A stretch of DNA of 33,043 nucleotides from assembly GCA_016219705.1 (NCBI GenBank), contig JACRKQ010000091.1, positions 1 through 33,043 on the forward strand, given 5' to 3'. The DNA comes from Candidatus Saganbacteria bacterium. Lineage in GTDB: Bacteria; Margulisbacteria; WOR-1; O2-12-FULL-45-9. Made by a program: the position numbers and the translations under genes. The number at the start of each line of letters is the position of its first letter. Positions within the stretch are counted from its first letter, which is position 1. Below, one piece after another: positions 6,482 to 15,518 of the stretch. The notes under the pieces are model-generated. The model was not told the DNA's origin. It was given only the letters and a program-made list of their open reading frames with translations, and did no database searches.

Positions 6482-8611
6482 ATGCTTGTTAGGGTGTCAA
6501 TAATTTTAACCTTTTGTTTTTTTGTCTGCTTTCCCTGTTACGCGGCCGACACAACAAAGATCGTTTTTGATGATTTAGGAAATATAAGCGCCTATTGGCT
6601 GGCAGTAATTACCAGCGAAGGGATAACAAAAAAACAGATAAATTCTTTAACAGCCGGGGCAGTCTTGTCCCAACCGATTTTGGAAATCAGCCGAGAAGTT
6701 GTCGATTTTGATCTTTACCGCGATAACGGCATAATCGCTCTCGTCACCGAAACTAATAATCACCGCCTGTTTTTTACTTCATCCAATAATAATGGCTGGA
6801 GATTTTCTCTTCCGCAAATGCTGAACCAGAACGGCCAAAATCCGCGCCTCGCTTGTCAGGCAAATCGCCTGGCTGTCGCTTGGGAAAAATCAGGCAGCCT
6901 GGAACTCTGCCAGAGCGGCAATAACGGCTCTATTTTTGAGCCGCCTCTTGCTCTGCAAATCACCGGTGAAATTATCACTTTGCCCCAGGTCTTGTTTGAT
7001 AATAATCACGCCGTTAAAGTGGTTTTCGTCTCACAGCACAAAATAACCGGCCAGTATAGTATCTGGCAGGAAAATCCGCGCCAATTAATTTATCGGAGTT
7101 ATGATAAGATTGATGATTTGCATTTCCATCTCTCACATGACTTATTAATCATCACTTGGCAGGAACAAAACTTCTCCGGCTGGCATAATTATTATTGTCT
7201 CTCCCTCGACCAGGGCTTGACATATGGTAATCCCCAAACATTTAATCCGGATGGCAAGCCCCGGGCCGTCGGTTTCCCGGGCGGCCGCTTTGCGGCTATA
7301 ACTTTTGATAACAACCAGCTTAAAGTCAGTGAGATTCCGACAATTAATCCGCCCGCTCCCCTCCCTGCCACCCCCACACCGCTTGTAACAAATAATAAAA
7401 ATCCTCTTTTACTGTCTTGCAGTATAAATAATAATGAGCCCACCTTTTATCAGCTAAGCATTGCCCCTCAAGCCAAATTAAACCAGCCGCTATTTAGCCA
7501 GACGCAATTGCCGCCTTTCACTAATTCCAACGTAACTTTTACCCTTTCGCCGGAGACGCTGGCCGAAGGAAAATATTACTGGCAGGTTTCCGCCAACAAT
7601 GGGACGGCTCAAAGCCCAGCGACAGAACGGCGCAGCCTGATTATTGACAATACCGCCCCTAATTTCAGCGCATTAGAAGCAGAGCGCCAGTTTGGTCAAG
7701 TAATTTTTCGCGGCTGTATTAATTCTTCTCCGGCCTGGCTGGCAATCAACAATCAAGCGCAAAATTTGACAGACGGCGGAACGTTTACCGCAACTTTTGA
7801 GCTGACCGCTGGCCTTAATAATTGGCTTTTTAGAATTAGCGATGAAGCGGGCAACTTACAATTAATTTCCCGTGAAGTTTATTATGACCCCGCCTCCCCG
7901 GAAGTTGTTGTTACGTTAGGCGATAATCAATCGTGGTTCAAAGCCGGCGCCGCTGTCTTGCTGCAGGCAATCATCCATGATCCAAAAAATATAATTGAGG
8001 ATAAAGAGTCCCCGCTTTTAACTTTGCCGGGAGAAAAGAGCGAACCATTTTTAGTTTACGATGAAGAGACCGGCACACTCTCCGGCTTTATCACCTTGCC
8101 GAAAACACTGCCGAACGGAAAACAGTCCGCCAGTCTGACCTTTCATCGCCAGAATGGCGACGCGCTGGTTTCCTCATTTACATTTAATATCGGCGTAGCA
8201 GCGGAAACTTCCGGCGTGGCGCGTGATATGACCGCATCTGCAGAAACAATCTTTTTAGCTCCACCGCCGCCTGCGCCGGAAAACCTTTTAATCAGCTTTG
8301 CCGCCGGGCCAAATCCTTTCTCCCCGGCCAGGGAACTGCCGCGCGCTTTTTCGGCAACCGCTGACAATAAAGGGATGGTCTTCGCTTATTCATTAATCCA
8401 GCCGGCCGACATAAAAATCCGCATTTATGATATTACTGGAACTCTAATTTGGGTAAAAGAGATTAATGGCGCCAGCTCCGGCTTTACTCCCTGGAGCGGG
8501 ACAGACCAGGCCGGCCAAATCGCCGCGAACGGCATTTATCCTTATTTTTTCACCGCCAATAACGGCGGCCAAAAAGAAACTCGTCGGGGAAAGATCGTTA
8601 TCTATCAGTAA
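6482..8611 (+). CDS. Exported protein with FlgD-like Ig C-terminal domain
   Basis: 709 residues from ATG 6482. An in-frame ATG at 6473 overlaps the promoter -10 box and is less likely. The N-terminus is a signal peptide: MLVRV, a hydrophobic core ILTFCFFVCF, and a cleavage-like CYA-AD. Residues ~25-290 look like a beta-rich, sialidase/BNR-like repeat region (runs such as WRFSLPQMLNQNG and LSLDQGLTYG). Ig/fibronectin-like segments follow, with SPATERRSLIIDNTAPN and EAGNLQLISREVYYDP. The last ~95 residues (GPNPFSP, IKIRIYDITGTLIW, TPWSGTDQAGQIAANGIYPY) match FlgD-type Ig domains that end many secreted surface proteins. A cell-surface or secreted role is likely; I see no catalytic motif. It stands alone on the plus strand, and its 3' end overlaps the convergent sugar transferase by 7 nt. 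Confidence 0.85.
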   Translation: MLVRVSIILTFCFFVCFPCYAADTTKIVFDDLGNISAYWLAVITSEGITKKQINSLTAGAVLSQPILEISREVVDFDLYRDNGIIALVTETNNHRLFFTSSNNNGWRFSLPQMLNQNGQNPRLACQANRLAVAWEKSGSLELCQSGNNGSIFEPPLALQITGEIITLPQVLFDNNHAVKVVFVSQHKITGQYSIWQENPRQLIYRSYDKIDDLHFHLSHDLLIITWQEQNFSGWHNYYCLSLDQGLTYGNPQTFNPDGKPRAVGFPGGRFAAITFDNNQLKVSEIPTINPPAPLPATPTPLVTNNKNPLLLSCSINNNEPTFYQLSIAPQAKLNQPLFSQTQLPPFTNSNVTFTLSPETLAEGKYYWQVSANNGTAQSPATERRSLIIDNTAPNFSALEAERQFGQVIFRGCINSSPAWLAINNQAQNLTDGGTFTATFELTAGLNNWLFRISDEAGNLQLISREVYYDPASPEVVVTLGDNQSWFKAGAAVLLQAIIHDPKNIIEDKESPLLTLPGEKSEPFLVYDEETGTLSGFITLPKTLPNGKQSASLTFHRQNGDALVSSFTFNIGVAAETSGVARDMTASAETIFLAPPPPAPENLLISFAAGPNPFSPARELPRAFSATADNKGMVFAYSLIQPADIKIRIYDITGTLIWVKEINGASSGFTPWSGTDQAGQIAANGIYPYFFTANNGGQKETRRGKIVIYQ

Positions 8612-9999
8612 GCGCCGCCGCCGAAGAAAACAACGGGGATCGTCCGCATTAAGATTTTAAAATCAAGCCATAACGTCCAGTTTTCAATATAATAAACATC
8701 GAGCCGCACCATTTCTTCAAAAGGCAAAAGGGAACGGCCGGATATTTGCCACAGCCCGGTAATCCCCGGCCTCACCCTTAAGCGTTTTAAATGCCAGGGA
8801 TTATAGTTGACGACTTCGCGCGGTAAAGGGGGTCGCGGCCCCACCATGCTCATCTGGCCGAAAAAGACATTCAAAAGCTGCGGCAATTCATCAATGCTTA
8901 AACGGCGCATGAAACGGCCCAGCGGCGTAATTCGCGGATCATTTTTTATTTTAAATATATTCCCCGCAACTTCGGAGAGCGGCTCTAATTGGGGGAAAAG
9001 CTGTTCCGCGTTTTCAATCATCGAACGGAACTTAAACATGGAGAAAACCCGGCCGTCCAGGCCAATACGCTCCTGGGTGAAAAAAACAGGGCCTGGCGAC
9101 GTCAGTTTAACCAAAAGACAGAAGAAGCAGAGGATCGGAGCAAACAACAACAAACAAAGCGCTGATAAAATAATATCAACCCCCCTTTTAATCAGGGCGT
9201 TAAAACCGCGCAAGCGGATTTCCGAAACCGTTAATAAGGGAATGCCGCCCAGCTCATCAATGTCCAGGCGGCTGGCGATTAATTCCAGAATCCCCGGCAC
9301 CAGTTTAAATTCGACGCCATAGCGCTCATTCTCCGTGATAATGTCGAGAATTTTTTCCGCCGGGAATTTAGCGCTGGCGAAGATCACTGCGGTGACCTTA
9401 CGGCTGACGATTAATCTTTTGATCGCGCCGCTGTCCCCCAATACGGGCAAACCGTGAAAAAACGAATTGAGCTTCGCCGGATCATCCTCGACAAAACCGA
9501 TCGCCTTGTAACCAGAAGTTTTATCCTGGGAGAGCTTATAAGCCAATAACCGCCCCATCTCGCCCGCACCAATAATCAAGACATTCCGCCGCCGCCAGCC
9601 CAGCGCCCGCAGCCAGCGGAGGAAAAAAAATAATAATAAGCGCGACAGGGCCAGCAGGATAAAAGCGATTCCCCAGGCATTGATGACTAAGAGACGGGAA
9701 AACCAGAGCTCGCGATTCAGAAAAAGGAAACCGAGCAAAAGCAGAGTAGAAAGGGAGAGGCTTAAAAAAAGCGCCGCCATCTCGTCAATTAAAGCGGAAA
9801 ATTTCCTGGCTTCATACAGGCCAAATAACTTAAAAAGCGCCAGCCAGAGAGGCACAATAAAAACCAACGTCCTTAAATACGGTTGGAAATGAGGAATGGA
9901 ATCGGGCGGCACAAACAGCAAAATATTAAAACGGACAAAATAAGCCAGGACAAAAGAGGCGGCAATCAGGCATCCGTCCAGAATAAATTTAATGGCCAT
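8605..9999 (-). CDS. Undecaprenyl-phosphate sugar-1-phosphate transferase (WcaJ/WbaP type)
   Basis: 464 residues. The N-terminal third has about five hydrophobic segments (residues ~5-130). A nucleotide-binding-like fold (NVLIIGAGEMGRLLAYKL, ~140-260) follows, as in CoA-binding_3-containing polyprenyl glycosylphosphotransferases. The catalytic bacterial sugar transferase domain covers residues ~270-464, with KRGVDIILSA, FTQERIGLDGRVFSMFKFRSM, DELPQLLNVFFGQMSMVGPRP and RPGITGLWQISGR. The enzyme transfers a hexose-1-phosphate, usually glucose or galactose, from a UDP-sugar to undecaprenyl phosphate at the inner membrane and so starts glycan assembly. It is the last gene of the polysaccharide series, 9 nt after the O-antigen ligase-like gene, and overlaps the convergent exported-protein gene by 7 nt. 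Confidence 0.93.
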   Translation of the reverse strand: MAIKFILDGCLIAASFVLAYFVRFNILLFVPPDSIPHFQPYLRTLVFIVPLWLALFKLFGLYEARKFSALIDEMAALFLSLSLSTLLLLGFLFLNRELWFSRLLVINAWGIAFILLALSRLLLFFFLRWLRALGWRRRNVLIIGAGEMGRLLAYKLSQDKTSGYKAIGFVEDDPAKLNSFFHGLPVLGDSGAIKRLIVSRKVTAVIFASAKFPAEKILDIITENERYGVEFKLVPGILELIASRLDIDELGGIPLLTVSEIRLRGFNALIKRGVDIILSALCLLLFAPILCFFCLLVKLTSPGPVFFTQERIGLDGRVFSMFKFRSMIENAEQLFPQLEPLSEVAGNIFKIKNDPRITPLGRFMRRLSIDELPQLLNVFFGQMSMVGPRPPLPREVVNYNPWHLKRLRVRPGITGLWQISGRSLLPFEEMVRLDVYYIENWTLWLDFKILMRTIPVVFFGGGAY

Positions 10000-10008
10000 A
10001 AAGATTAA

Positions 10009-12564
10009 TTAGCGTAAACGCGTTAATATCCGCCGCGCGGCGGCATTATTGGGATCAAGACTTAGCGCCTGTTCTAATTCCTCCCGGGCGCGCGCTGGCT
10101 CGCCGTGGGCCAAATACAATTGTCCCAGCTCAATGTGGGCGGCAATATTTTTTGGGTCAATCATTATTGCCTGCTGAAAATCTCCCAGCGCCAGGTCAGC
10201 GCTTCCTAAACTTTTTAGCGCGATCCCCCTTACCAGATAGCCGCTGCCAACTTTGGGATCAAGCGCCACCATCCTATTAGCGATCGTTTGCGCCTCCACA
10301 GCGCGGCCCATAATAATGTAACGGCGCGCCACCTGTTCCAGCAAAACCAAATTATCGCTGTAACGCTGAAGCGCGCTCTCAAAAAATTTCAATGTCTCGG
10401 CTGGCTGGCCCAGCTGATTATTGAGACGCTCCAATTCCGCCAGCGGTTCCGCCAAATTGGGATTGATCATAAAAGCCCGGGTAAAATTCTGGCGCGCAGC
10501 CTCAAAGCGCCCCAGGCGAACATCTATCAAACCCATGAGATGGAAGACCTCGGCGTAATAAGGATCGATCTTAATCGCTTTTTCAGAACCTGCAAGCGCT
10601 TTGGCCATGTCGCCGCCCATAAAATAGATCTTGGCCAATAAATAAAAATTGTCGGCATTATAAGCGTCAACCTGCGTGCCGCGCCACAAGGTTTTTATCG
10701 CCGCGTCGATATTTTGGCCGCGCTGGACCGCAGCGACATTCGCCTGGTTCAAGTAAGCGATCCCCAAATGCGAAATAGCTGTGCCTTCAAACGGGAAAAT
10801 CTTGAGCGAGACTTGTAAGTCGCCAGTCGCCCCTTTAAAATTCCCCGTCTCCATTTTTGTTTTACCGGACTTAAACCAGATGTCGCCGCGGAAAGAATAA
10901 AAAGAGACATACGATAATAGGGCCGCGATTACGACGATAACGGCGGCGTTTATCCAGGGCAACTCCAGCCAATTAATTTTTATGACTTTTTCTTCCGGCT
11001 CATTTTCACCGATTATCATTACCATTCCCATAATTATCCAGAAAATAGAAGTTATGGCAATCACTCCGAAACTAAATTGATTTTGGATTAAATACGCCAA
11101 TCCCGCCGACAACAGACCGGCAAGCAAAAGGCGGAGCGTCAAATCATCTGAACCAGAAGCTTTTCGCCAACCAACCTTAAAAAAGGTAAAAATCAGCCAG
11201 ATATAAACAAAGAAAGCGATCAGCCCTTTGGTCACGCTGACGTCAAAAGTCTCATTGTGACAGCGATCCTGTTTAACGTGGAAAGCTTCCTTAAAGCGAA
11301 AAAGGTCTGTTTCATAACGCGGAAACACCATTTTCAAGACTTCCGGACCGACGCCAAATAAAGGATTGTCGGCAATGATCCCCAGGGCGCTCTTCCACGT
11401 CTCTCCCCGCGAACCGGCCGCCCCTTTTAATTCCAGCTTGGCTTCCGCTTTTTCCACCGCCTGGACCGGGCCGGATGCCGGCTTGGTGGTTATTTCCGAG
11501 GTAAACCTTTCGAAAGGGGAAAATTCCGGCTGGAGCATAGTAATGCCGGAAATCAGAAAAATTAATCCGCCGCAGATCAGGAACTTGCGCCAATTAGCAA
11601 ACAAGACTTGTCGGCCGGCCACCAGGGCAAAAAGCGCCAGCCCGGTCATTAAGCCCATGTAACCGCCGCGGCTCTGGGTATAAAGGATGCAGATATAGGA
11701 AAGAAAGAGCGCTAAAGTCAAGACAATATTTAAGATTTTTGGATGGAGTTGCTCATAAGTATAAGCAAAAATCAAGGCCGCCGCCGTCAAAAGCGTAAAC
11801 CCGACATACCAGAGAACAATATTATACGCTTCGAGATTAAAAATCATCAGGCAAAAAAACGCCGGGATAAAAAGGAAAGCCAACAGCGGCAAAACTTGCT
11901 TGGACCAATCAAAAGCCGCGGTAGATTCTTTTTTATCCAGAAGTAGCATGGCTAAAATGAGGAAAAAGGCCATCAGCATATACGCTGCCAGGAAATTAGG
12001 CTGGCCGATCATGCCAATAACCCGCTGCCAAGTTATAACCCCGCCCCACATATAAGGATCGAGGCTAAAACGCTGCAGCATGGAATAGACTGCGGACAAA
12101 GTCGCGGCAGAAGTCACGGTTATGATAACTCGCTTCAGCTGGACGATATTTTTCAGATAATTTGTAACGACAAAAAAGAGGAGGCCAAAAAGATACCAGG
12201 TAGTCAAACCTTCATACCGGCCGTAAAAACCAACAAGACTGGTATAAACATGGATGGAGGAAAGCGCGGCGATTGTCGCGCAAAAAAGAAATGACAATAT
12301 CGGCCAATCAAGCGGAGTACGGATAAAATAATTCTGGTCAGACGACCCGTAGGGGCGGGTAATTACCAGCTTTAATGACCATAAGGTCAAGATAATTATC
12401 ACGAACAGACGCAAAAACGCAACTTTAGTGCCGGAGAAAACAATTCCAAGACGGCGGTCGAAAATCGTCGGCAGCAAAAAAATTAACGCCAGGAAAACAA
12501 TTTCCACTGTCAAAGCGAAAACCCGGGAATTTTGCCAATCGAATCTTGATGTTATTTTTTTCAT
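10009..12564 (-). CDS. O-antigen ligase-like (Wzy_C) membrane protein with C-terminal TPR domain
   Basis: 851 residues. The first ~500 residues hold about a dozen hydrophobic helices. The Wzy_C-type motif TQSRGGYMGL is near residue 300, and a large loop contains SRGETWKSALGIIADNPLFGVGPE and CHNETF. This architecture belongs to the O-antigen ligase/polymerase family, which joins or polymerises undecaprenyl-linked glycans on the outer face of the inner membrane. After the last helix (~residue 545) come several tetratricopeptide repeats (FKGATGDLQVSLKIFPFEG, AEVFHLMGLIDVRLGRFEAA, IAAHIELGQLYLAHGEPARA), probably periplasmic. Ligase and polymerase cannot be told apart from sequence, and the acceptor could also be a protein. 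It overlaps the GT4 gene by 4 nt. Confidence 0.88.
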   Translation of the reverse strand: MKKITSRFDWQNSRVFALTVEIVFLALIFLLPTIFDRRLGIVFSGTKVAFLRLFVIIILTLWSLKLVITRPYGSSDQNYFIRTPLDWPILSFLFCATIAALSSIHVYTSLVGFYGRYEGLTTWYLFGLLFFVVTNYLKNIVQLKRVIITVTSAATLSAVYSMLQRFSLDPYMWGGVITWQRVIGMIGQPNFLAAYMLMAFFLILAMLLLDKKESTAAFDWSKQVLPLLAFLFIPAFFCLMIFNLEAYNIVLWYVGFTLLTAAALIFAYTYEQLHPKILNIVLTLALFLSYICILYTQSRGGYMGLMTGLALFALVAGRQVLFANWRKFLICGGLIFLISGITMLQPEFSPFERFTSEITTKPASGPVQAVEKAEAKLELKGAAGSRGETWKSALGIIADNPLFGVGPEVLKMVFPRYETDLFRFKEAFHVKQDRCHNETFDVSVTKGLIAFFVYIWLIFTFFKVGWRKASGSDDLTLRLLLAGLLSAGLAYLIQNQFSFGVIAITSIFWIIMGMVMIIGENEPEEKVIKINWLELPWINAAVIVVIAALLSYVSFYSFRGDIWFKSGKTKMETGNFKGATGDLQVSLKIFPFEGTAISHLGIAYLNQANVAAVQRGQNIDAAIKTLWRGTQVDAYNADNFYLLAKIYFMGGDMAKALAGSEKAIKIDPYYAEVFHLMGLIDVRLGRFEAARQNFTRAFMINPNLAEPLAELERLNNQLGQPAETLKFFESALQRYSDNLVLLEQVARRYIIMGRAVEAQTIANRMVALDPKVGSGYLVRGIALKSLGSADLALGDFQQAIMIDPKNIAAHIELGQLYLAHGEPARAREELEQALSLDPNNAAARRILTRLR

Positions 12565-13655
12565 AAGCCTCTTTCCTTTACTTTGGTTTCCACAAAAGCT
12601 TTCATTTTCTGCTTAAATTGCGCCTTGTCAAATTTTACCGCCTGGGCTTGCAGTCGCCGCTTATCCCAAGCCAAAAACTGAAAACGCTTTAAAGCTAACA
12701 TCAAAGATTCGGAAGTGGGTTCATCAAAAAACAATCCGGTCACTTCATCAATCATTGTTTCCAAAGCGCCGCCGCCGCGATAGGCGATCACCGGACGTCC
12801 CGCCGCCATCGCCTCCAGGGGAACAATGCCAAAATCTTCTTCTCCGGGAAAAATCAGGGCGCGGCACTGGGTGACATATTTGACCAGCTCTCGGTCAGCA
12901 ACTGGACCGACAAATTCTATGGTTGGCCCGGCTAATTGCTTAAGCCGCAGTCGATCCGGACCAGCGCCCAGAATTTTTAGCGGTAATTCCAGGCGATTAC
13001 ACGCCTCGATCACCAGATCTATTCGCTTGTAAGCTGACAACCGAGAAACCACAAGAAAATAATCAGCGTCTACATTAGAGACCGAAAACAGATCGTTGTC
13101 TACCGGCGGGTAAATTATAACAGATTGACGCTGATAAATCTTGGCAATGCGGTCAGCTACAGCCCGGGAGATCGCAATAAAAAAGTCAACTGCATTGCTG
13201 TTATTAAGATCCCATTTTTTTATTGGTTCCAGCAAAAACGAAAGCAAGGTCTTAAATATTTGGGGAATCGACTCCCTTTTAACATAATCATCGTAACGCC
13301 ATAAAAATCGGGCGGGCGTATAACAATAACAGATATGGAGCTGCTTTGGACTTTTTCTGATGCCTTTAGCATAAGCCGAACTTGAAGAGAGAAGCACATC
13401 ATAGCCGCTTAGATCAAACTGATCAAAAACTAAAGGATACAAAAAAAAATAGCTCTTAAATAAATCAAAAACAAAAGGCAGCCGCTGCATCCAGGAAACG
13501 CGGATATCCATATGACGGAAAATTTCCGGCATTTTTTGTTCATTGAAAATGGAAGTATAAATTGGCGCTTCCGGCCAAAGCTCATGCAGCGCGGTGATTA
13601 CCCGTTCCGCCCCGCCAAACTGGTTAAGATAATCATGGACAATGGCTATTTTCAT
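12561..13655 (-). CDS. Family 4 glycosyltransferase
   Basis: 364 residues, GT-B fold of the GT4 family. The N-terminus is KIAIVHDYLNQFGGAERV. The linker IIYPPVDNDLF is near residue 180, SRLSAYKRIDLVIEA near 207, and LKILGAGPDRL near 228. The donor-site EX7E region reads FPGEEDFGIVPLEAMAAGRPVIA near 274-296, with Glu residues in the expected places. The enzyme transfers a sugar from a nucleotide donor to a lipid-linked or growing glycan in the cytoplasm. A mannosyl- or deoxyhexosyl-transferase would suit gmd next door, but specificity is not visible. It starts 4 nt after gmd stops and overlaps the downstream ligase-like gene by 4 nt. Confidence 0.92.
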   Translation of the reverse strand: MKIAIVHDYLNQFGGAERVITALHELWPEAPIYTSIFNEQKMPEIFRHMDIRVSWMQRLPFVFDLFKSYFFLYPLVFDQFDLSGYDVLLSSSSAYAKGIRKSPKQLHICYCYTPARFLWRYDDYVKRESIPQIFKTLLSFLLEPIKKWDLNNSNAVDFFIAISRAVADRIAKIYQRQSVIIYPPVDNDLFSVSNVDADYFLVVSRLSAYKRIDLVIEACNRLELPLKILGAGPDRLRLKQLAGPTIEFVGPVADRELVKYVTQCRALIFPGEEDFGIVPLEAMAAGRPVIAYRGGGALETMIDEVTGLFFDEPTSESLMLALKRFQFLAWDKRRLQAQAVKFDKAQFKQKMKAFVETKVKERGL

Positions 13656-13659
13656 TAAA

Positions 13660-14640
13660 TCAGTTTATCCCTGCTTTGGTCCTGGCCAGATCAGCATCAA
13701 CCATCATTTTTACCAATTCATTGAATTTAATTTTTGGTTCCCAGCCTAAAACCATTTTTGCCTTGCTGTAATCACCTTCTAAGATGTTGACTTCCGATGG
13801 ACGGTGCAGTTTCTCGTCAACCACGATATATTTTTTCCAATCTAAACCGACATAAGCAAAAGCTTGTTCGGCAAACTCCTGCACCGTGTGGGTTTCCCCA
13901 GTCGCAGCGACATAATCCCCTGGCTTCTCCTGTTGCAGCATGAGCCACATCGCTTTGACGTAATCGCCGGCGAAGCCCCAATCCCTTTTAGCTTCTAAAT
14001 TACCCAAACGTAATTCATGACTTAACCCAGACTTAATCTTTGCGGCGGCTAATGATATTTTTCTGGTCACAAATTCATAGCCGCGCCGCGGCGACTCATG
14101 GTTAAATAAAATCCCGCTCGAAGCGTGAAGATTGTAAGCTTCCCGATAGTTCATGGTCAAATAATATCCCGCCACTTTGGAAATTCCATATGGCGATCGG
14201 GGATGGAAAGGAGTATCTTCATTTTGCGGAGTTTTTTCCGCCTGGCCAAACATTTCACTGGAACCGGCAAAATAAAAATGACAGGCAGGGTTAGCCTCTT
14301 TTACCGCTGACAAAATATAATGGGTGCCGTTAATGTTCGTATTAATGGTCGAAAACTCATCTTCAAAAGAATAGCTGACAAAACTCTGCGCGGCCAGATG
14401 ATAACACTCATCAGGCTTAATTTTTTCAAAAACGTTAAAAATACTGGCGTAGCTTTCCAGAGAAGCGGCATGTAAATGGATCTTGTCCAAAAGATGCCGC
14501 AGCCGCCATAGTCGATGTTCCACATTTTCAAAAGCGACACGGCGAACAATTCCATGCACCTCATATCCTTTGTCCAATAAAAATTCAGCCAAATATGATC
14601 CGTCTTGTCCCGTTATTCCGGTAATTAAAGCCTTTTTCAT
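13660..14640 (-). CDS. gmd: GDP-mannose 4,6-dehydratase
   Basis: 326 residues, a little shorter than many Gmd proteins but with all core motifs. The cofactor site is ALITGITGQDGSYLAE, followed by the Gmd-typical HGIVRR. AGSSEMFG supplies the Ser/Glu catalytic segment, and Tyr151-x3-Lys155 lies in PRSPYGISKVAGYY. NHESPRRGYEFVTRKI and NLEAKRDWGFAGDYV are Gmd signatures. The enzyme converts GDP-D-mannose to GDP-4-keto-6-deoxymannose, the branch point to fucose, D-rhamnose and perosamine. An RfbD-like reductase lies directly upstream and could do the next step. Gmd family membership is secure. Confidence 0.95.
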   Translation of the reverse strand: MKKALITGITGQDGSYLAEFLLDKGYEVHGIVRRVAFENVEHRLWRLRHLLDKIHLHAASLESYASIFNVFEKIKPDECYHLAAQSFVSYSFEDEFSTINTNINGTHYILSAVKEANPACHFYFAGSSEMFGQAEKTPQNEDTPFHPRSPYGISKVAGYYLTMNYREAYNLHASSGILFNHESPRRGYEFVTRKISLAAAKIKSGLSHELRLGNLEAKRDWGFAGDYVKAMWLMLQQEKPGDYVAATGETHTVQEFAEQAFAYVGLDWKKYIVVDEKLHRPSEVNILEGDYSKAKMVLGWEPKIKFNELVKMMVDADLARTKAGIN

Positions 14641-14657
14641 TTATATTTGATTCCTCT

Positions 14658-15518
14658 TCAAGATTTTTTACAGCCTTTTTCCACCAGATAAGCTTTTAAC
14701 GCTTCCGGCCAAGGCCGCATAATGTCCAGACCTGATCGCTGTAACCCCTCATTTTTAAGCGCGGAAAAAGCGGGCCGCCGTGCCCGAGTCTTATATTCCG
14801 CCTTAGTCGTTTTATGGATAGCAACTTTTTTACCAAGCAGCTCAAAAATTTTAGACGCGAATTCATGCCAGGAGCAACTGCCATGGTCGGCCGCGTGATA
14901 CAAACCATAATGTTTGGTCTGGATTAATTTATAAATCTGCCGCGCCAGGTCGAGAGAATAAGTCGGTGAAGTAATTTCATCGCTGACAACACGCAGTTCT
15001 TGTCCCGCTTTTTTCAACATCAGTTCGACAAAATTCACCCCCCCCTTGCCCTGGCAGCCCGCTGTACCGTAGAGGCCGGCCGTACGAACGAGAAAATGTT
15101 TCGGCAAAAGATATTTAACGCATTGCTCACCGGCATATTTGGAAATGGCGTAAATCGACTGGGGATTGGGCGCATCCGTTTCTACATAAGGCGAGCCTTT
15201 TTGGCCGTCAAAAACATAATCGGTGGAAATATGGACGAGAATTGCATCGTTGTCGCGGCAGGCTTGCGCTAAATATTTGACGCCATAAGTATTGACGGCA
15301 AAAGCCGGATCGAGATTATCCTCGCAATTATCGACGTGATGATAAGCGGCCGTGTTGATAAAAGTCGCAGGCGATAACTGTTTAACGATCTTGGCCGCCA
15401 GCGCTTGATTGGTAATGTCAAGGTCCTTGATCGTCAAAGCCACCCGCTCTGAAGGAGGAATTACCCGGCAGAGATCCGTTCCCAGCTGCCCATCAGCGCC
15501 GATGATGATAATCTTCAT
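14658..15518 (-). CDS. RfbD-like NDP-4-keto-6-deoxysugar reductase
   Basis: 286 residues, SDR superfamily. GADGQLGTDL is the cofactor loop, STDYVFDGQKGSPYVETD is the RfbD family signature, and the catalytic Tyr123-x3-Lys127 lies in YAISKYAGE. RfbD reduces dTDP-4-keto-L-rhamnose to dTDP-L-rhamnose. Here no rfbA, rfbB or rfbC is visible, and the gene is followed 17 nt later by gmd, so it may instead reduce GDP-4-keto-6-deoxymannose (RMD-like). I therefore leave the gene symbol blank. Its start overlaps the stop of the formyltransferase gene by 4 nt, which indicates co-expression. Confidence 0.88.
   Translation of the reverse strand: MKIIIIGADGQLGTDLCRVIPPSERVALTIKDLDITNQALAAKIVKQLSPATFINTAAYHHVDNCEDNLDPAFAVNTYGVKYLAQACRDNDAILVHISTDYVFDGQKGSPYVETDAPNPQSIYAISKYAGEQCVKYLLPKHFLVRTAGLYGTAGCQGKGGVNFVELMLKKAGQELRVVSDEITSPTYSLDLARQIYKLIQTKHYGLYHAADHGSCSWHEFASKIFELLGKKVAIHKTTKAEYKTRARRPAFSALKNEGLQRSGLDIMRPWPEALKAYLVEKGCKKS

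Noticed and set aside
10000-10008. Possible separate promoter for the sugar-1-phosphate transferase
   Set aside because: The gap to the upstream gene is only 9 nt, and I see no -35/-10 pair placed at a sensible distance inside the upstream coding end.
12561-15518. A complete dTDP-rhamnose pathway
   Set aside because: Only an RfbD-like reductase is present; rfbA, rfbB and rfbC are not in the window, so the pathway cannot be claimed.
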